NCBI GenBank assembly: GCA_020636375.1
Contig: JACJXZ010000001.1
Coordinates: 310,001 to 374,000, forward strand
Direction: 5' to 3'
DNA length: 64,000 nt
Source: Lewinellaceae bacterium
GTDB taxonomy: Bacteria > Bacteroidota > Bacteroidia > Chitinophagales > Saprospiraceae
This document shows positions 49,105 to 59,370 of the stretch, one piece after another. The notes below the pieces were generated by a model that had not been told where the DNA came from, did not search any database, and saw only the letters and a program-made list of their open reading frames with translations. The position numbers were made by a program, and so were the translations under genes. Position 1 is the first letter of the stretch. Each line of letters starts with the position of its first letter.

Positions 49105-49200
49105 ATGCGTTCAAAAGCACTAAAGTTCATCCTGGTTTGCTTGCTCTGCCTGGCCATCGTCACCGGCCTAACCCTGTTTGTTCGATATTTGACGGCATGA
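49105..49200 (+). CDS. 31-residue single-TM small protein
   Basis: MRSKALKFILVCLLCLAIVT then a short end (GLTLFVRYLTA) and stop: a positively charged N-terminus, one strong TM segment, and a short C-terminal tail. It begins 29 bp after the PNGase F-like gene. The composition is just what a real small membrane protein shows, but conservation cannot be tested here. Confidence 0.4.
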   Translation: MRSKALKFILVCLLCLAIVTGLTLFVRYLTA

Positions 49201-49314
49201 AATGAAGGATGCTGTACATTTCGCATTCAAAGGATTAAATATAAACGCAATATATTTGTAAACAAACCTGCCCATAAAAGCCCGATCCGGCCCCATATTC
49301 CCAAATCCAATTCC

Positions 49315-49322
49315 TATCTTTG
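49315..49322 (+). promoter_or_regulatory. Bacteroidota -7 element for pyrG
   Basis: TATCTTTG, a full match to TAnnTTTG, about 100 bp before the pyrG start. It leaves a leader that includes the 49352-49415 hairpin. Confidence 0.6.
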
Positions 49323-49351
49323 TATCCCGTAACAAGCACTCCCGCTTGCCA

Positions 49352-49415
49352 TTGGCGATGAAGCGCCGGCGTTTTCCCGCCCGTTCAGAGCCAAGCGCCA
49401 GCGGTTCATCGCCAA
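49352..49415 (+). promoter_or_regulatory. leader hairpin directly upstream of pyrG
   Basis: Arms 49352-49371 (TTGGCGATGAAGCGCCGGCG) and 49396-49415 pair at 18 of 20 positions. The stem is followed by an A-tract and the pyrG ATG at 49425, so the 3' arm ends about 9 nt before the start codon and covers where the ribosome loads. Could regulate pyrG translation or be a repeat copy; no T-run, so not a classical attenuator. Confidence 0.55.
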
Positions 49416-49424
49416 AAAAAAGTC

Positions 49425-51047
49425 ATGACCAAGTACATTTTTGTTACGGGAGGCGTCACATCATCGTTGGGCAAGGGCATCATCTCCGCATCCCTGGCCA
49501 AACTGCTGCAGGCCCGCGGTTTCTCCGTCACCATCCAGAAATTCGATCCTTACATCAACGTCGACCCCGGCACCCTCAACCCTTACGAACACGGAGAGTG
49601 TTACGTAACCGACGATGGCGCCGAAACCGACCTCGACCTGGGGCACTACGAGCGTTTTCTCAACCGGCCGACCTCTCAGGCCAACAACGTCACCACAGGG
49701 CGCATTTATCAGACGGTCATCCAGAAAGAACGCGCCGGGGATTATCTGGGCAAGACCGTTCAGGTCATCCCGCATATTACCGATGAGATCAAACGGCGGG
49801 CGCAACTGCTGGGCACTTCCAATGAGTTTGACATCGTCATTACCGAACTGGGGGGCACGGTGGGAGACATTGAGTCGCTGCCCTACCTGGAAGCCCTCCG
49901 GCAGCTGCGCTGGGAACTGGGCACCGACAACTGCCTGGTCATCCACCTGACGCTCATCCCCTACCTGCGGGCAGCAAAGGAGCTGAAAACAAAGCCCACC
50001 CAGCACTCCGTCAAAGAATTGCTGAACGCCGGCATTCAACCCGACATCCTGGTGTGCCGCACCGAACACCCCATCGGGATGGATATCCGCCGCAAACTGG
50101 CCCTGTTCTGCAATGTCGATGTGGGTTCCGTCATCGAGGCCATCGACGCGGAAAGCATCTACGACGTCCCGCTCCTCATGTTGCGGGAAAAGCTGGACAC
50201 GGTAGTCATCACCAAGCTGCGCCTCAAGGACCGCAAGGAGCCTGACCTCCGGGCCTGGAAGAAATTCCTGGGCCGGCTAAAGAGCCCGACCTACGAGGTC
50301 AGGATCGGGCTGGTGGGCAAATACAACGAATTGCAGGACGCCTACAAGTCCATTCACGAGTCCTTCGTACACGCCGGCGCCGTCAACGAATGCCACGTTA
50401 AGGTAGAGCCCATCCATTCCGAACACCTGGAAAACAGCTACAGCGATGTGGTCAAGCACCTGGAAGGCCTGGACGGCATCCTCGTCGCTCCCGGTTTCGG
50501 AGAGCGGGGCATTGAGGGCAAGATCAAGGCGATCCGGTATGTGCGGGAGAACAACATTCCCTTTTTTGGCATCTGCCTGGGCATGCAATGCGCCGTTGTG
50601 GAATTTGCCCGCCACGTTATGGGGCTGGAACATGCGGCTTCCACCGAAGTGAACCCCCGGGCCCAGGACCCGGTCATCGACCTGATGCCTGAACAAAAGA
50701 AGATCACCAAAAAGGGAGGCACCATGCGCCTGGGCGCCTACGCCTGCGAGGTCCGCCGCCGGTCCAAAGCCCTGGCAGCCTACGGCCACCTGAAGATCAG
50801 CGAACGGCACCGGCACCGCTACGAGTTCAACAACGCCTACCTGGAGGCCATCGAAAAGGCGGGCCTGGTCCCTTCGGGCATCAATCCGGAGGCGGGCCTG
50901 GTGGAGATCGTCGAACTTAAAGACCACCCCTGGTTCATCGGAGTGCAGTTCCATCCGGAGCTGAAGAGCACCGTGGAAACACCGCACCCGCTTTTCGTGG
51001 CTTTCGTCAAGGCTTGCATGCTGGAGAAGTATGGGAAAGAAAAGTGA
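49425..51047 (+). CDS. pyrG: CTP synthase
   Basis: 540 residues. Synthetase domain starts MTKYIFVTGGVTSSLGKGI, with IQKFDPYINVDPGTLNPYEH, and GAETDLDLGHYERF. The class I glutamine amidotransferase domain has nucleophile Cys in PFFGICLGMQCAVVEFA and the His/Glu of GVQFHPELKS. It converts UTP + glutamine + ATP to CTP in the cytosol. Full length for the family. The membrane glycosyltransferase gene begins 3 bp after the stop and is probably co-transcribed. Confidence 0.98.
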   Translation: MTKYIFVTGGVTSSLGKGIISASLAKLLQARGFSVTIQKFDPYINVDPGTLNPYEHGECYVTDDGAETDLDLGHYERFLNRPTSQANNVTTGRIYQTVIQKERAGDYLGKTVQVIPHITDEIKRRAQLLGTSNEFDIVITELGGTVGDIESLPYLEALRQLRWELGTDNCLVIHLTLIPYLRAAKELKTKPTQHSVKELLNAGIQPDILVCRTEHPIGMDIRRKLALFCNVDVGSVIEAIDAESIYDVPLLMLREKLDTVVITKLRLKDRKEPDLRAWKKFLGRLKSPTYEVRIGLVGKYNELQDAYKSIHESFVHAGAVNECHVKVEPIHSEHLENSYSDVVKHLEGLDGILVAPGFGERGIEGKIKAIRYVRENNIPFFGICLGMQCAVVEFARHVMGLEHAASTEVNPRAQDPVIDLMPEQKKITKKGGTMRLGAYACEVRRRSKALAAYGHLKISERHRHRYEFNNAYLEAIEKAGLVPSGINPEAGLVEIVELKDHPWFIGVQFHPELKSTVETPHPLFVAFVKACMLEKYGKEK

Positions 51048-51050
51048 AAC

Positions 51051-52469
51051 ATGCAACCATCCCTCTCCCCCCGGAATATCACCCTGGCCGGCCTTTTGCT
51101 ACTGGCCACCCTGGCCACCTTGCTGGTACGCCACCACGCTTTTTTCTGGGACACCATACAGCTGGGTTCCAGGCATGCCCATTGGTACTACGAGAATAAC
51201 TTCCGATACCTGCTGCTGCCGGACGAGATCGACAGCGGGCATCCTCCGGCATTTGGCCTGTACCTGGCGGCGACGTGGAAGCTGTTCGGCAGGAGCCTGG
51301 CGGTGAGCCACCTGGCCATGCTGCCTTTCCTGCTGGGGATCGTTTACCTGCTCGTCCGCCTCGGCGATTACTTCGGAGGAAAAGGAAACAGCTGGATGCT
51401 GGCGCTGCTGGCCGCAGCCGACCCCGTGCTGGCCGGGCAGGCGGTGCTGGCCAGTCCCGACATCGCCCTTTGCTGCTTTTTCCTGCTGGCCCTTTACGGC
51501 ATACTGTACCGAAGGAAAGGAGCGCAGATCATTGGGGCCATCGGATTGGCGCTCATCAGCACCAGGGGCATGATGACAGTGGTGGCGCTTTACTGCTTCA
51601 GCCTTCTGGCGAATTGGGAAAAGAGCTGGCTGGCGCCGGCGCGGACGGCGCTGCCCTTTGTGCCCAGCGGGCTGCTGGCTCTGGCCTTCCTGGCCTATCA
51701 CTACCAGCAAAAGGGGTGGGTGGGCTACCACGACGCCATGCCCTGGGCACCGGGTTTTGAGCAGGTAGGCATACCGGGGCTGATAAAAAATACAGCGATC
51801 CTGGGCTGGCGGTTGCTCGATTTCGGCCGACTTTTCGTGTGGCTGTTGCTGGGCGGGTTGTGGTACCGGCATTGGAAGGGCGGGGCGCTTCGAAAAAATG
51901 TCCCGGTGAAGCAGGCCTTCTGGCTGGCCGCTATCAGCCTGACTCTGCTCAGCATCACCTTCCTGGCCTACCGGGGCCTGCACGGCCACCGCTACCTGCT
52001 GCCCGCATTCCTAAGTATCAGCATCCTTTTTTATGCCGTGCTGGCCAATGCTCCGCTGGCTTCCCGCCTTCGCCACCTGCTTTTCGCCGCCGCCTTTGCC
52101 GGCTTGCTGACGGGCAACCTCTGGATCTATCCGGACACCATTTCACAGGGGTGGGATTCTACCCTTGCCCACCTGCCCTATTACAGCCTGCGCAAACAGA
52201 TGCTGGGGTATCTGGATGGGCAAAACATTCCCCTGGAATCGGTTGGCACGGCCTTCCCGGAGATCGGCCCATTGAAATTCAAGGAACTCAGTGAGGACAA
52301 CCGGGGCATGAAAGAAAAGGACCTGGCCCGCGACAGCCACATCTTTTATTCCAATGTGATGAACGATTTTACCGATGGAGAAATCCGGCGGCTGCAGGAG
52401 GAATGGCGGGTAGAAAAAAGCTGGGAAAAAAGAGGAGTCCGGGTGGTGTTATATGTGCGGGCAGAATGA
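51051..52469 (+). CDS. ArnT/PMT-like (GT39-type) membrane glycosyltransferase
   Basis: 472 residues, about ten TM segments. N-terminal loop has the catalytic-type acidic pair region SRHAHWYYENNFRYLLLPDE followed by DSGHPPAFGLYLAATWKLFG, the layout of dolichyl/undecaprenyl-phosphate-sugar-dependent GT39/GT83 enzymes. The C-terminal part is soluble (KEKDLARDSHIFYSN). Likely transfers a lipid-linked sugar to an envelope substrate in the periplasm; specificity not readable. Follows pyrG with a 3-bp gap. Confidence 0.75.
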   Translation: MQPSLSPRNITLAGLLLLATLATLLVRHHAFFWDTIQLGSRHAHWYYENNFRYLLLPDEIDSGHPPAFGLYLAATWKLFGRSLAVSHLAMLPFLLGIVYLLVRLGDYFGGKGNSWMLALLAAADPVLAGQAVLASPDIALCCFFLLALYGILYRRKGAQIIGAIGLALISTRGMMTVVALYCFSLLANWEKSWLAPARTALPFVPSGLLALAFLAYHYQQKGWVGYHDAMPWAPGFEQVGIPGLIKNTAILGWRLLDFGRLFVWLLLGGLWYRHWKGGALRKNVPVKQAFWLAAISLTLLSITFLAYRGLHGHRYLLPAFLSISILFYAVLANAPLASRLRHLLFAAAFAGLLTGNLWIYPDTISQGWDSTLAHLPYYSLRKQMLGYLDGQNIPLESVGTAFPEIGPLKFKELSEDNRGMKEKDLARDSHIFYSNVMNDFTDGEIRRLQEEWRVEKSWEKRGVRVVLYVRAE

Positions 52470-52571
52470 GCCGGGCCTGTTCAGGGCTGCTGCACTAATT
52501 ACCGGCGGCCTTCCGACCCTGCCTGAACATCGTTGGATGATGCGGGTTTTTATTTATGGGAGAATTTACAG

Positions 52572-52595
52572 AACTTCGGCCTGCCTGCCGAAGTT
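52572..52595 (+). other. small hairpin in the ftsH leader
   Basis: Perfect 8-bp stem AACTTCGG / CCGAAGTT around CCTGCCTG, followed by TTAAAC, ending 26 bp before the ftsH start. Could be a weak terminator or leader structure. Confidence 0.4.
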
Positions 52596-52621
52596 TTAAA
52601 CAACACAACCAAACTGCATTT

Positions 52622-54610
<1,989 letters not shown>

Positions 54611-54640
54611 CTAGTGCTTCCGGAACGAAGTCCCGGGGCA

Positions 54641-54710
54641 GTTGTTGGTTGTTGGCTATTGCCCATCCGCAACCCCTAAGCCGTTGATTGCCAGCGAACA
54701 ACCAACAACG
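54641..54710. repeat. CAACAAC/GTTGTTG inverted repeat
   Basis: GTTGTTGGTTGTT near 54641 and AACAACCAACAAC near 54698 form a 13-bp perfect inverted repeat flanking GC-rich sequence, directly before family W copy C. Confidence 0.6.
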
Positions 54711-54873
54711 GCGGCTACCCGTCTAAGGTTGGACAAGTTGGCCGTTGATTGTTGACCGTTGTCAGTTGTTTCCAACTGTTGGCAGCCAATAATGGGCAAC
54801 AGGTTGATACCGAAGCCCCGGCAACTAACAACCGGCAACGATCAACGTGTCCAACGTTAGAATGGTAGCCCCT
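54711..54873. repeat. small inverted-repeat element, family W copy C
   Basis: Left end GGCTACCCGTCTAAGGTTGG (54713-) and right end TCCAACGTTAGAATGGTAGC (about 54850-54869) are the best-matched inverted ends of the family. Its interior differs entirely from copies A and B (GTTG/CAAC-rich), so the ends have carried different cargo. Confidence 0.8.
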
Positions 54874-54878
54874 TATAA

Positions 54879-55100
54879 GGGCAGCGGGTGCAATTCTGAT
54901 TTGTACCCTCTTGTAGTTTTCGACATGAAAACTTCCAAAATGTACTCTGTTAATGGCTTCAGGGTTCCCTTGGTCCATGGTTTGCGGGGCACGGGCGGCC
55001 TAACAATGGGCCAATGCAGCCGTGGAACCATCAATTTCAGGGCATTTCCCCAGGCGATACGCTAAAGGGGTACAAATGGGAATCGCACCCCGGGCAGCCC
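54879..55100. repeat. diverged relative of the 11766-12061 element
   Basis: Imperfect inverted ends: GGTGCAATTCTGATTTGTACCC (ending 54908) and GGGGTACAAATGGGAATCGC (from 55067) resemble the 20-bp ends at 11766/12042. As at that locus it immediately follows a family W element. The 157-bp interior shows no gene. Confidence 0.6.
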
Positions 55101-55159
55101 TCCGCGCCTCTGCGCGCCATACCACTTCCTGCTTCCAAAAGGGAAGCTATTCAACCCAT

Positions 55160-56359
55160 TCACCGGTACACCTGCGCCAGGGCCAGCCCTTCCGAAAAGT
55201 CCCGGAGGTCCAGGTAGTTATCCCGGGGAGGGATAACCAGTTCGCCCTGCGTATTGATAAACCCGATGCCGGTTCGGGTGGCCACCCGGGCCAGGCCTTC
55301 CCGGAAGGCCCAGGCCAGGCCGAACCGGGGCTGGGTCAGCAGGTTGCCTTCGTGGTCGAGGTATCCCCACAGGCGCCCGAGGCGGTAGGGAGCAAAGCCG
55401 TTCTCAAAACTAAAAACCTGTTCGAACTGAACGGTGATGGCCTCTTCGCCCTGAGCGTCGATAAAACCGTAGCGCCCTTCCTGTTCTACCCCCCATAGAG
55501 ACTCTCCGGCGTACCACAACTGCTGATACTTCGGGGGCACCACGAATTCGCCGCTTTTATCGATCAGGCCATATCGGCCGTCCAGTCTCGCCGGCGCCAG
55601 GCCCTGGTTGAAGTCCTGGGCGTTTTCGAACCGGGGAGGGATCGCCACCTCACCCTGTTCATCGGCAAAGCCGTACAGGCCGTCTTTTCGAATGCGCGCC
55701 AGCCCTTCCTGAAAGGGCGAGGCTTTTTTATATACGGGCGCCAGGGCCTCCCTCCCGTCTTTGCCGATCAGGCCATAGCTCCCCTCCAGCTTCACGCTGG
55801 CATAGCCATTCTCAAAGGAGGAAGCATGCTCATAGCGGGCGGGGATGGCCATATTCCCATCTGTATCGATGAAACCATATTTATCCTCCACCCGAACGCG
55901 GGCCAGACCTTCCTGAAAATCCAGGGCGTCGTCATACCGGGCTTCTGCCACCCAGTTGCCCGACCGGTCGATAAAGCCCATTTTGTTGTCGTAGGTCAGG
56001 ACGCGCCCCCGCCCTTCGGAAAAGTTCCAGGCGCCCTGGAACCGGAGCGGGATGGCAAAGCGCCCGTCCTTGCCAATATACCCCCAGCGGCCCTCCACCC
56101 GCACTGCGGCCAGCCCTTCGGCAAAGGGGCGCCCGTCGTCAAATTCAGCGGCGATGGCCAGCTCGCCGGCCGGGTTGATGTATCCCCATTTGAACCGCGC
56201 GGCTTCGTAGTCTTCTTCCCGGGGCGGCAAGGCCGGCGCCTCGCCGGCCGATTCGGCGGCAGCAGGCGGCCCCTGCCGGTCATTTTTGCAGGAGGCCAGC
56301 GTTAAAAAGGAAAACAAAAGGAACCAAGGCAGGTACGGGGTTTTCATGGGCCGGATCAT
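55160..56359 (-). CDS. WG-repeat lipoprotein
   Basis: 399 residues (start at 56359, overlapping the NUDIX stop by ATGA; in-frame ATG at 56347 also possible). Lipobox LASC (Cys about 24). The rest is about ten WG/KWG-type repeats of ~33 residues, each with GxI/F-D/N-xxG and a YxxAxxFxEGLA-like strand (KWGYINPAGELAIAAEFDDG, RWGYIGKDGRFAIPLRFQGA, KYGFIDTDGNMAIPARYEHA, LWGYLDHEGNLLTQPRFGLA). A beta-solenoid-like binding protein anchored to the outer or inner membrane. Ligand unknown; overlap implies co-translation with the NUDIX regulator. Confidence 0.85.
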   Translation of the reverse strand: MIRPMKTPYLPWFLLFSFLTLASCKNDRQGPPAAAESAGEAPALPPREEDYEAARFKWGYINPAGELAIAAEFDDGRPFAEGLAAVRVEGRWGYIGKDGRFAIPLRFQGAWNFSEGRGRVLTYDNKMGFIDRSGNWVAEARYDDALDFQEGLARVRVEDKYGFIDTDGNMAIPARYEHASSFENGYASVKLEGSYGLIGKDGREALAPVYKKASPFQEGLARIRKDGLYGFADEQGEVAIPPRFENAQDFNQGLAPARLDGRYGLIDKSGEFVVPPKYQQLWYAGESLWGVEQEGRYGFIDAQGEEAITVQFEQVFSFENGFAPYRLGRLWGYLDHEGNLLTQPRFGLAWAFREGLARVATRTGIGFINTQGELVIPPRDNYLDLRDFSEGLALAQVYR

Positions 56360-57072
56360 ATTTCAAAATCTACGCCTCGGCGCAGGAGGTCTTCGTATTT
56401 CTCCTTCGCCATTTGCTCGTATTTTTCTTTGTCGAAGCAGTACAGTTTGGCGGGCCGGTGGGCGACGCCTTCCTGTTTGCCCACTTCCTTCAGGACGCCC
56501 ATCTTCAGGATCCGGGTGCGAAAATTGCGTTTGTTGAGCTCTTCGACCCCCAGGATGGTTTCGTACAGCTTCTGCAGCTGGGAGAGCGTAAACTTCTCCG
56601 GCAGCAATTCGAATCCGATGGGCTGGTAACGAACCTTGGCCCGCAGGCGGGCGACGGCAACCCTGAGGATGTCCTCGTGGTCAAAGGCGAGCTGGGGCAG
56701 GCTGTCGGTTTCATACCATTTGACGCGCCTGGCGTCGGAATTGGCCGTCACGGGGTGTTCTTCCAGGTTGACCAGGGCAAAATAGGCGACGCTCACCACC
56801 CGCCCCCGGGGGTCGCGGCCCGGCTCTCCGAACGTATACAGCTGTTCGATAAAAACGTCTTTCACGCCGGTCTCTTCTTCCAGTTCCCGGAGGGCAGCCG
56901 CTTCCAGCCCTTCGTCCATATCGACAAAGCCGCCGGGCAGCGCCCACTGGCCCTTGAAGGGCGGGTGGCCCCGCTGTATGAGCAGCACCTTGAGTTTATG
57001 GCTTTCGTCCAGGCCAAAGATCACGCAATCAACCGTCAGGGCCGGCCGGGGATACTCGTAAGTATATGGCAT
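56356..57072 (-). CDS. NUDIX hydrolase-like regulator with C-terminal winged helix (NrtR-type)
   Basis: 238 residues. NUDIX box GxxxxxExxxxxxxREUxEExGU is intact: GGFVDMDEGLEAAALRELEE followed by ETG (about 47-69). After residue ~145 a winged-helix-like domain appears: FTLSQLQKLYETILGVEELN, KRNFRTRILKMGVLKEVG, AHRPAKLYCFD. This two-domain layout is that of NrtR-type repressors of NAD or sugar metabolism, where the NUDIX fold senses an ADP-ribose-like ligand. Catalysis may or may not persist. No NAD gene is adjacent; the WG-repeat lipoprotein is its coupled neighbour. Confidence 0.85.
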   Translation of the reverse strand: MPYTYEYPRPALTVDCVIFGLDESHKLKVLLIQRGHPPFKGQWALPGGFVDMDEGLEAAALRELEEETGVKDVFIEQLYTFGEPGRDPRGRVVSVAYFALVNLEEHPVTANSDARRVKWYETDSLPQLAFDHEDILRVAVARLRAKVRYQPIGFELLPEKFTLSQLQKLYETILGVEELNKRNFRTRILKMGVLKEVGKQEGVAHRPAKLYCFDKEKYEQMAKEKYEDLLRRGVDFEI

Positions 57073-57288
57073 GTGTTCAACAACAGCTTATTGGTACTAA
57101 TAATAAGGTGAAAATAAGGATTTTTCGGACACCGGATGAACCCCGCCGGTTTTGTGGCGACAATTTTGTGGTTCGGTGCCATCCAATGGCAGGGATGTGG
57201 TGTTCTAAAGGGGCAACGGAAACCAACCTGCAAAGAAAATAAACCCTCTTTTCAATCACTACCAAGGTATAGCTTGTTCAACCATTAA

Positions 57289-57843
57289 ATGCAACAACCG
57301 ATGCGATTTTGTTTTCTAGGCCTAATCTTTCTGTTTTGCGCCGGCGCCCTGCCTGCGCAGGAGCAATGGGAAGAATACCAATCCTATGAAGGCCGTTTCC
57401 GGATTTTGGTGCCTGGCCAGCTGAAACAACAGGTAGACAGCTTTGAAACCCCGCTCGGCAAACTGGCCTACCATGTGTTTTTCCATCAGCCCGCGGAAAA
57501 AGACAGCGCCGACAACCTGATCTATATGGTGAGCTACTGCGACTACCCTCCTCTCACCCTCGATGAGGACAGCACCGAGCTGCTAAACGAATTCTTTGAA
57601 GCGACGATCGAATCGGCAGTGGAGAGCGTCGGCGGCGAGCTGGCCTACGCCGACGAGCGCCCGTATTTCGGGCATCCCGGCCGCATCTGGCGCATCGATT
57701 ACCTCAACGGGCAGGCCGTGATCAAGACCCGCGCCCTGGTCGCCGGCAACCGGTATTACGCCCTGCAAACTGCAACCGTCAAAGGGCGAAGCCTGAATAC
57801 GGCGAGCAGCCGTTTTATGGATTCCTTCCGCCTTTTGGAATGA
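57289..57843 (+). CDS. exported protein of unknown function
   Basis: 184 residues with a signal peptide (FCFLGLIFLFCAGALPAQ); an alternative start at 57301 drops four residues. Mature part: YQSYEGRFRILVPGQLKQQV, FHQPAEKDSADNLIYMVSYC and a C-terminal ALQTATVKGRSLNTASSRFM, which looks like the alpha/beta layout of PsbP/DUF1795-like lipoprotein-sized proteins. Two lone cysteines. Family not confirmed. Ends 17 bp before the macrodomain start, so the two are probably co-transcribed. Confidence 0.7.
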   Translation: MQQPMRFCFLGLIFLFCAGALPAQEQWEEYQSYEGRFRILVPGQLKQQVDSFETPLGKLAYHVFFHQPAEKDSADNLIYMVSYCDYPPLTLDEDSTELLNEFFEATIESAVESVGGELAYADERPYFGHPGRIWRIDYLNGQAVIKTRALVAGNRYYALQTATVKGRSLNTASSRFMDSFRLLE

Positions 57844-57860
57844 GTTCTTATCTTTGCGGC

Positions 57861-58388
57861 ATGGAAAAAATCAAACTAATCCGCGGAGATATTACCAAAA
57901 TGGAGGTAGATGCCGTCGTCAACGCAGCCAACTCCTCCCTGATGGGCGGCAGCGGGGTCGACGGAGCTATCCACCGGGCGGGCGGGCCGGAAATCCTGGA
58001 GGAATGCAGGCAAATCCGGGCGGAATGCGGGAAGTGCCCCACCGGCCAGGCCGTGATCACCACAGCCGGCAAAATGCCCTCCCGAAAAGTGGTCCATACC
58101 GTAGGGCCAATCTGGGGGCAGCAGAGCGAAAGCGAAAGCGATCGGTTGCTGGCGGATTGCTACCGGAACAGCTTGTCGCTGGCCGTGAAGAATGGCCTGA
58201 AGCGCATCGCCTTTCCAAATATCAGCACCGGCGTATACGGCTTCCCGAAAGAACGGGCGGCCAGCGTGGCCACCAGGGCCGTGAAGGACTTCCTGTCCGG
58301 AGACGCCTCCATCGAACAGGTTTGCTTCGTCTGCTTCGATGACGAGAACTACCGGCTCTACGAAGCATTATTGCAAAACAACCAATAA
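57861..58388 (+). CDS. macrodomain protein (O-acetyl-ADP-ribose deacetylase-like)
   Basis: 175 residues from the ATG at 57861 (MEKIKLIRGDITKMEVDAVV). Macro fold signatures: VVNAANSSLMGGSGVDGAIH, AGGPEILEECRQIRAECG, and NISTGVYGFPKERAASVA. Size and the NAANSSLxGGGGVDGAI loop match YmdB/MacroD-like enzymes that deacetylate O-acetyl-ADP-ribose or remove mono-ADP-ribose. Upstream NUDIX-type genes handle related ligands, but they are on the opposite strand. A TATCTTTG lies at 57849-57856, too close to act unless the gene is leaderless. Confidence 0.92.
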   Translation: MEKIKLIRGDITKMEVDAVVNAANSSLMGGSGVDGAIHRAGGPEILEECRQIRAECGKCPTGQAVITTAGKMPSRKVVHTVGPIWGQQSESESDRLLADCYRNSLSLAVKNGLKRIAFPNISTGVYGFPKERAASVATRAVKDFLSGDASIEQVCFVCFDDENYRLYEALLQNNQ

Positions 58389-58461
58389 CGTGCCTGGCTC
58401 TCAGCGACAAGAACAAGACAAACCCTAACCGCTCCCGGCCCGAACCCTAACCTCCGTTCCA

Positions 58462-58953
58462 ATGACAAAAATCGCAGTATTCCCCGGCTCCTTCGACCCC
58501 ATCACGATAGGGCATGTCGACCTGGTGAAAAGGTCGTTGCCGCTGTTCGACAAGGTAGTGGTGGCCATCGGGGTCAACAACCAGAAAAACTACCTTTTCA
58601 ACCTGGAAGAGCGCCTGCAATGGCTCCACGAAGTCTTTCAGGAGGAACCCAAAGTGGAGGTCGGCCATTTTACCGGCCTGACTGCTCATTACGCCCAGCA
58701 GATCGGCGCCCGCTACCTCCTGCGGGGCCTGCGCAATTCCTCGGATTTCGACTACGAGAAAACCATCTCGCAGCTCAACAACATCGTCGGCGAAGGCCTG
58801 GAGACTATTTTTCTCATCAGCCAGCCGGCGTATTCCCATATCAGCTCCACCATCGTCCGGGAGATCATCAAGGGCAGCGGCGACGCGAGCCCCTTTCTGC
58901 CGGAGCAGGTGAAGGTGGGGGGGGCGGTGGAAAGGGGGGAGAGTCGTGTGTGA
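58462..58953 (+). CDS. coaD: phosphopantetheine adenylyltransferase
   Basis: 163 residues. Nucleotidyltransferase motifs FPGSFDPITIGHVDLVKRS (TxGH at about 15-18) and YSHISSTIVREI near the C-terminus, plus RYLLRGLRNSSDFDYE, all typical for CoaD. Transfers AMP from ATP to 4'-phosphopantetheine in coenzyme A synthesis (cytosol). The last ~12 residues (GGAVERGESRV) are a family-atypical extension, perhaps due to local sequence drift. Confidence 0.96.
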   Translation: MTKIAVFPGSFDPITIGHVDLVKRSLPLFDKVVVAIGVNNQKNYLFNLEERLQWLHEVFQEEPKVEVGHFTGLTAHYAQQIGARYLLRGLRNSSDFDYEKTISQLNNIVGEGLETIFLISQPAYSHISSTIVREIIKGSGDASPFLPEQVKVGGAVERGESRV

Positions 58954-59159
58954 GTGTTTAGGTGTTTAGGTGCATTCGTGCATTCGTTGGGGAGGCATAG
59001 TGGACGCCTACCGGTTGGCTCTGCAAAACAAATACATATATGCACAAATTCCACCCGGCTCGCAGGGACGGGGCACCCATACACTTATGAACGATCTCAT
59101 GCCTTAGGGACCACCTCTAAAAGCTGGATTCATTCCTTTAAATTCCACCCTTAAAACCT

Positions 59160-59167
59160 TACCTTTG
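59160..59167 (+). promoter_or_regulatory. Bacteroidota -7 element for pruA
   Basis: TACCTTTG, full match to TAnnTTTG. The predicted start lies just before the palindromic element, so the element would be in the pruA 5' untranslated region. Confidence 0.55.
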
Positions 59168-59174
59168 CCCCCTC

Positions 59175-59338
59175 AGAGCATGTTTGGAGGTGGTCATTTG
59201 GGCTGCAAATGCCCGCTTTCAGAACCTCGGTTCACCATTTTTTCGCCCCATAGCACCACTATGAAGCTCAAAAATGGCTTCCCGAGAACCCCAAATCGGA
59301 CATTTTCGCTTCCAAAGCACCACCTCCAAACATGCTCT
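59175..59338. repeat. 164-bp palindromic element in the pruA leader
   Basis: Perfect 20-bp inverted ends (AGAGCATGTTTGGAGGTGGT, 59175-59194, and its complement 59319-59338), and the pairing continues inwards imperfectly (CTCGG, CCATTTTT blocks match). No coding capacity. A lone arm occurs at 44671-44690. Between coaD (58953) and this element no other gene is seen. Confidence 0.88.
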
Positions 59339-59370
59339 CAACGCTAACCATTAAAACCTAAAGAAATACT

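Noticed and set aside
57849..57856. TATCTTTG as a promoter for the macrodomain gene
   Set aside because: Only 4 bp before the ATG; would require a leaderless transcript, and the upstream gene ends just before it, so co-transcription is simpler.
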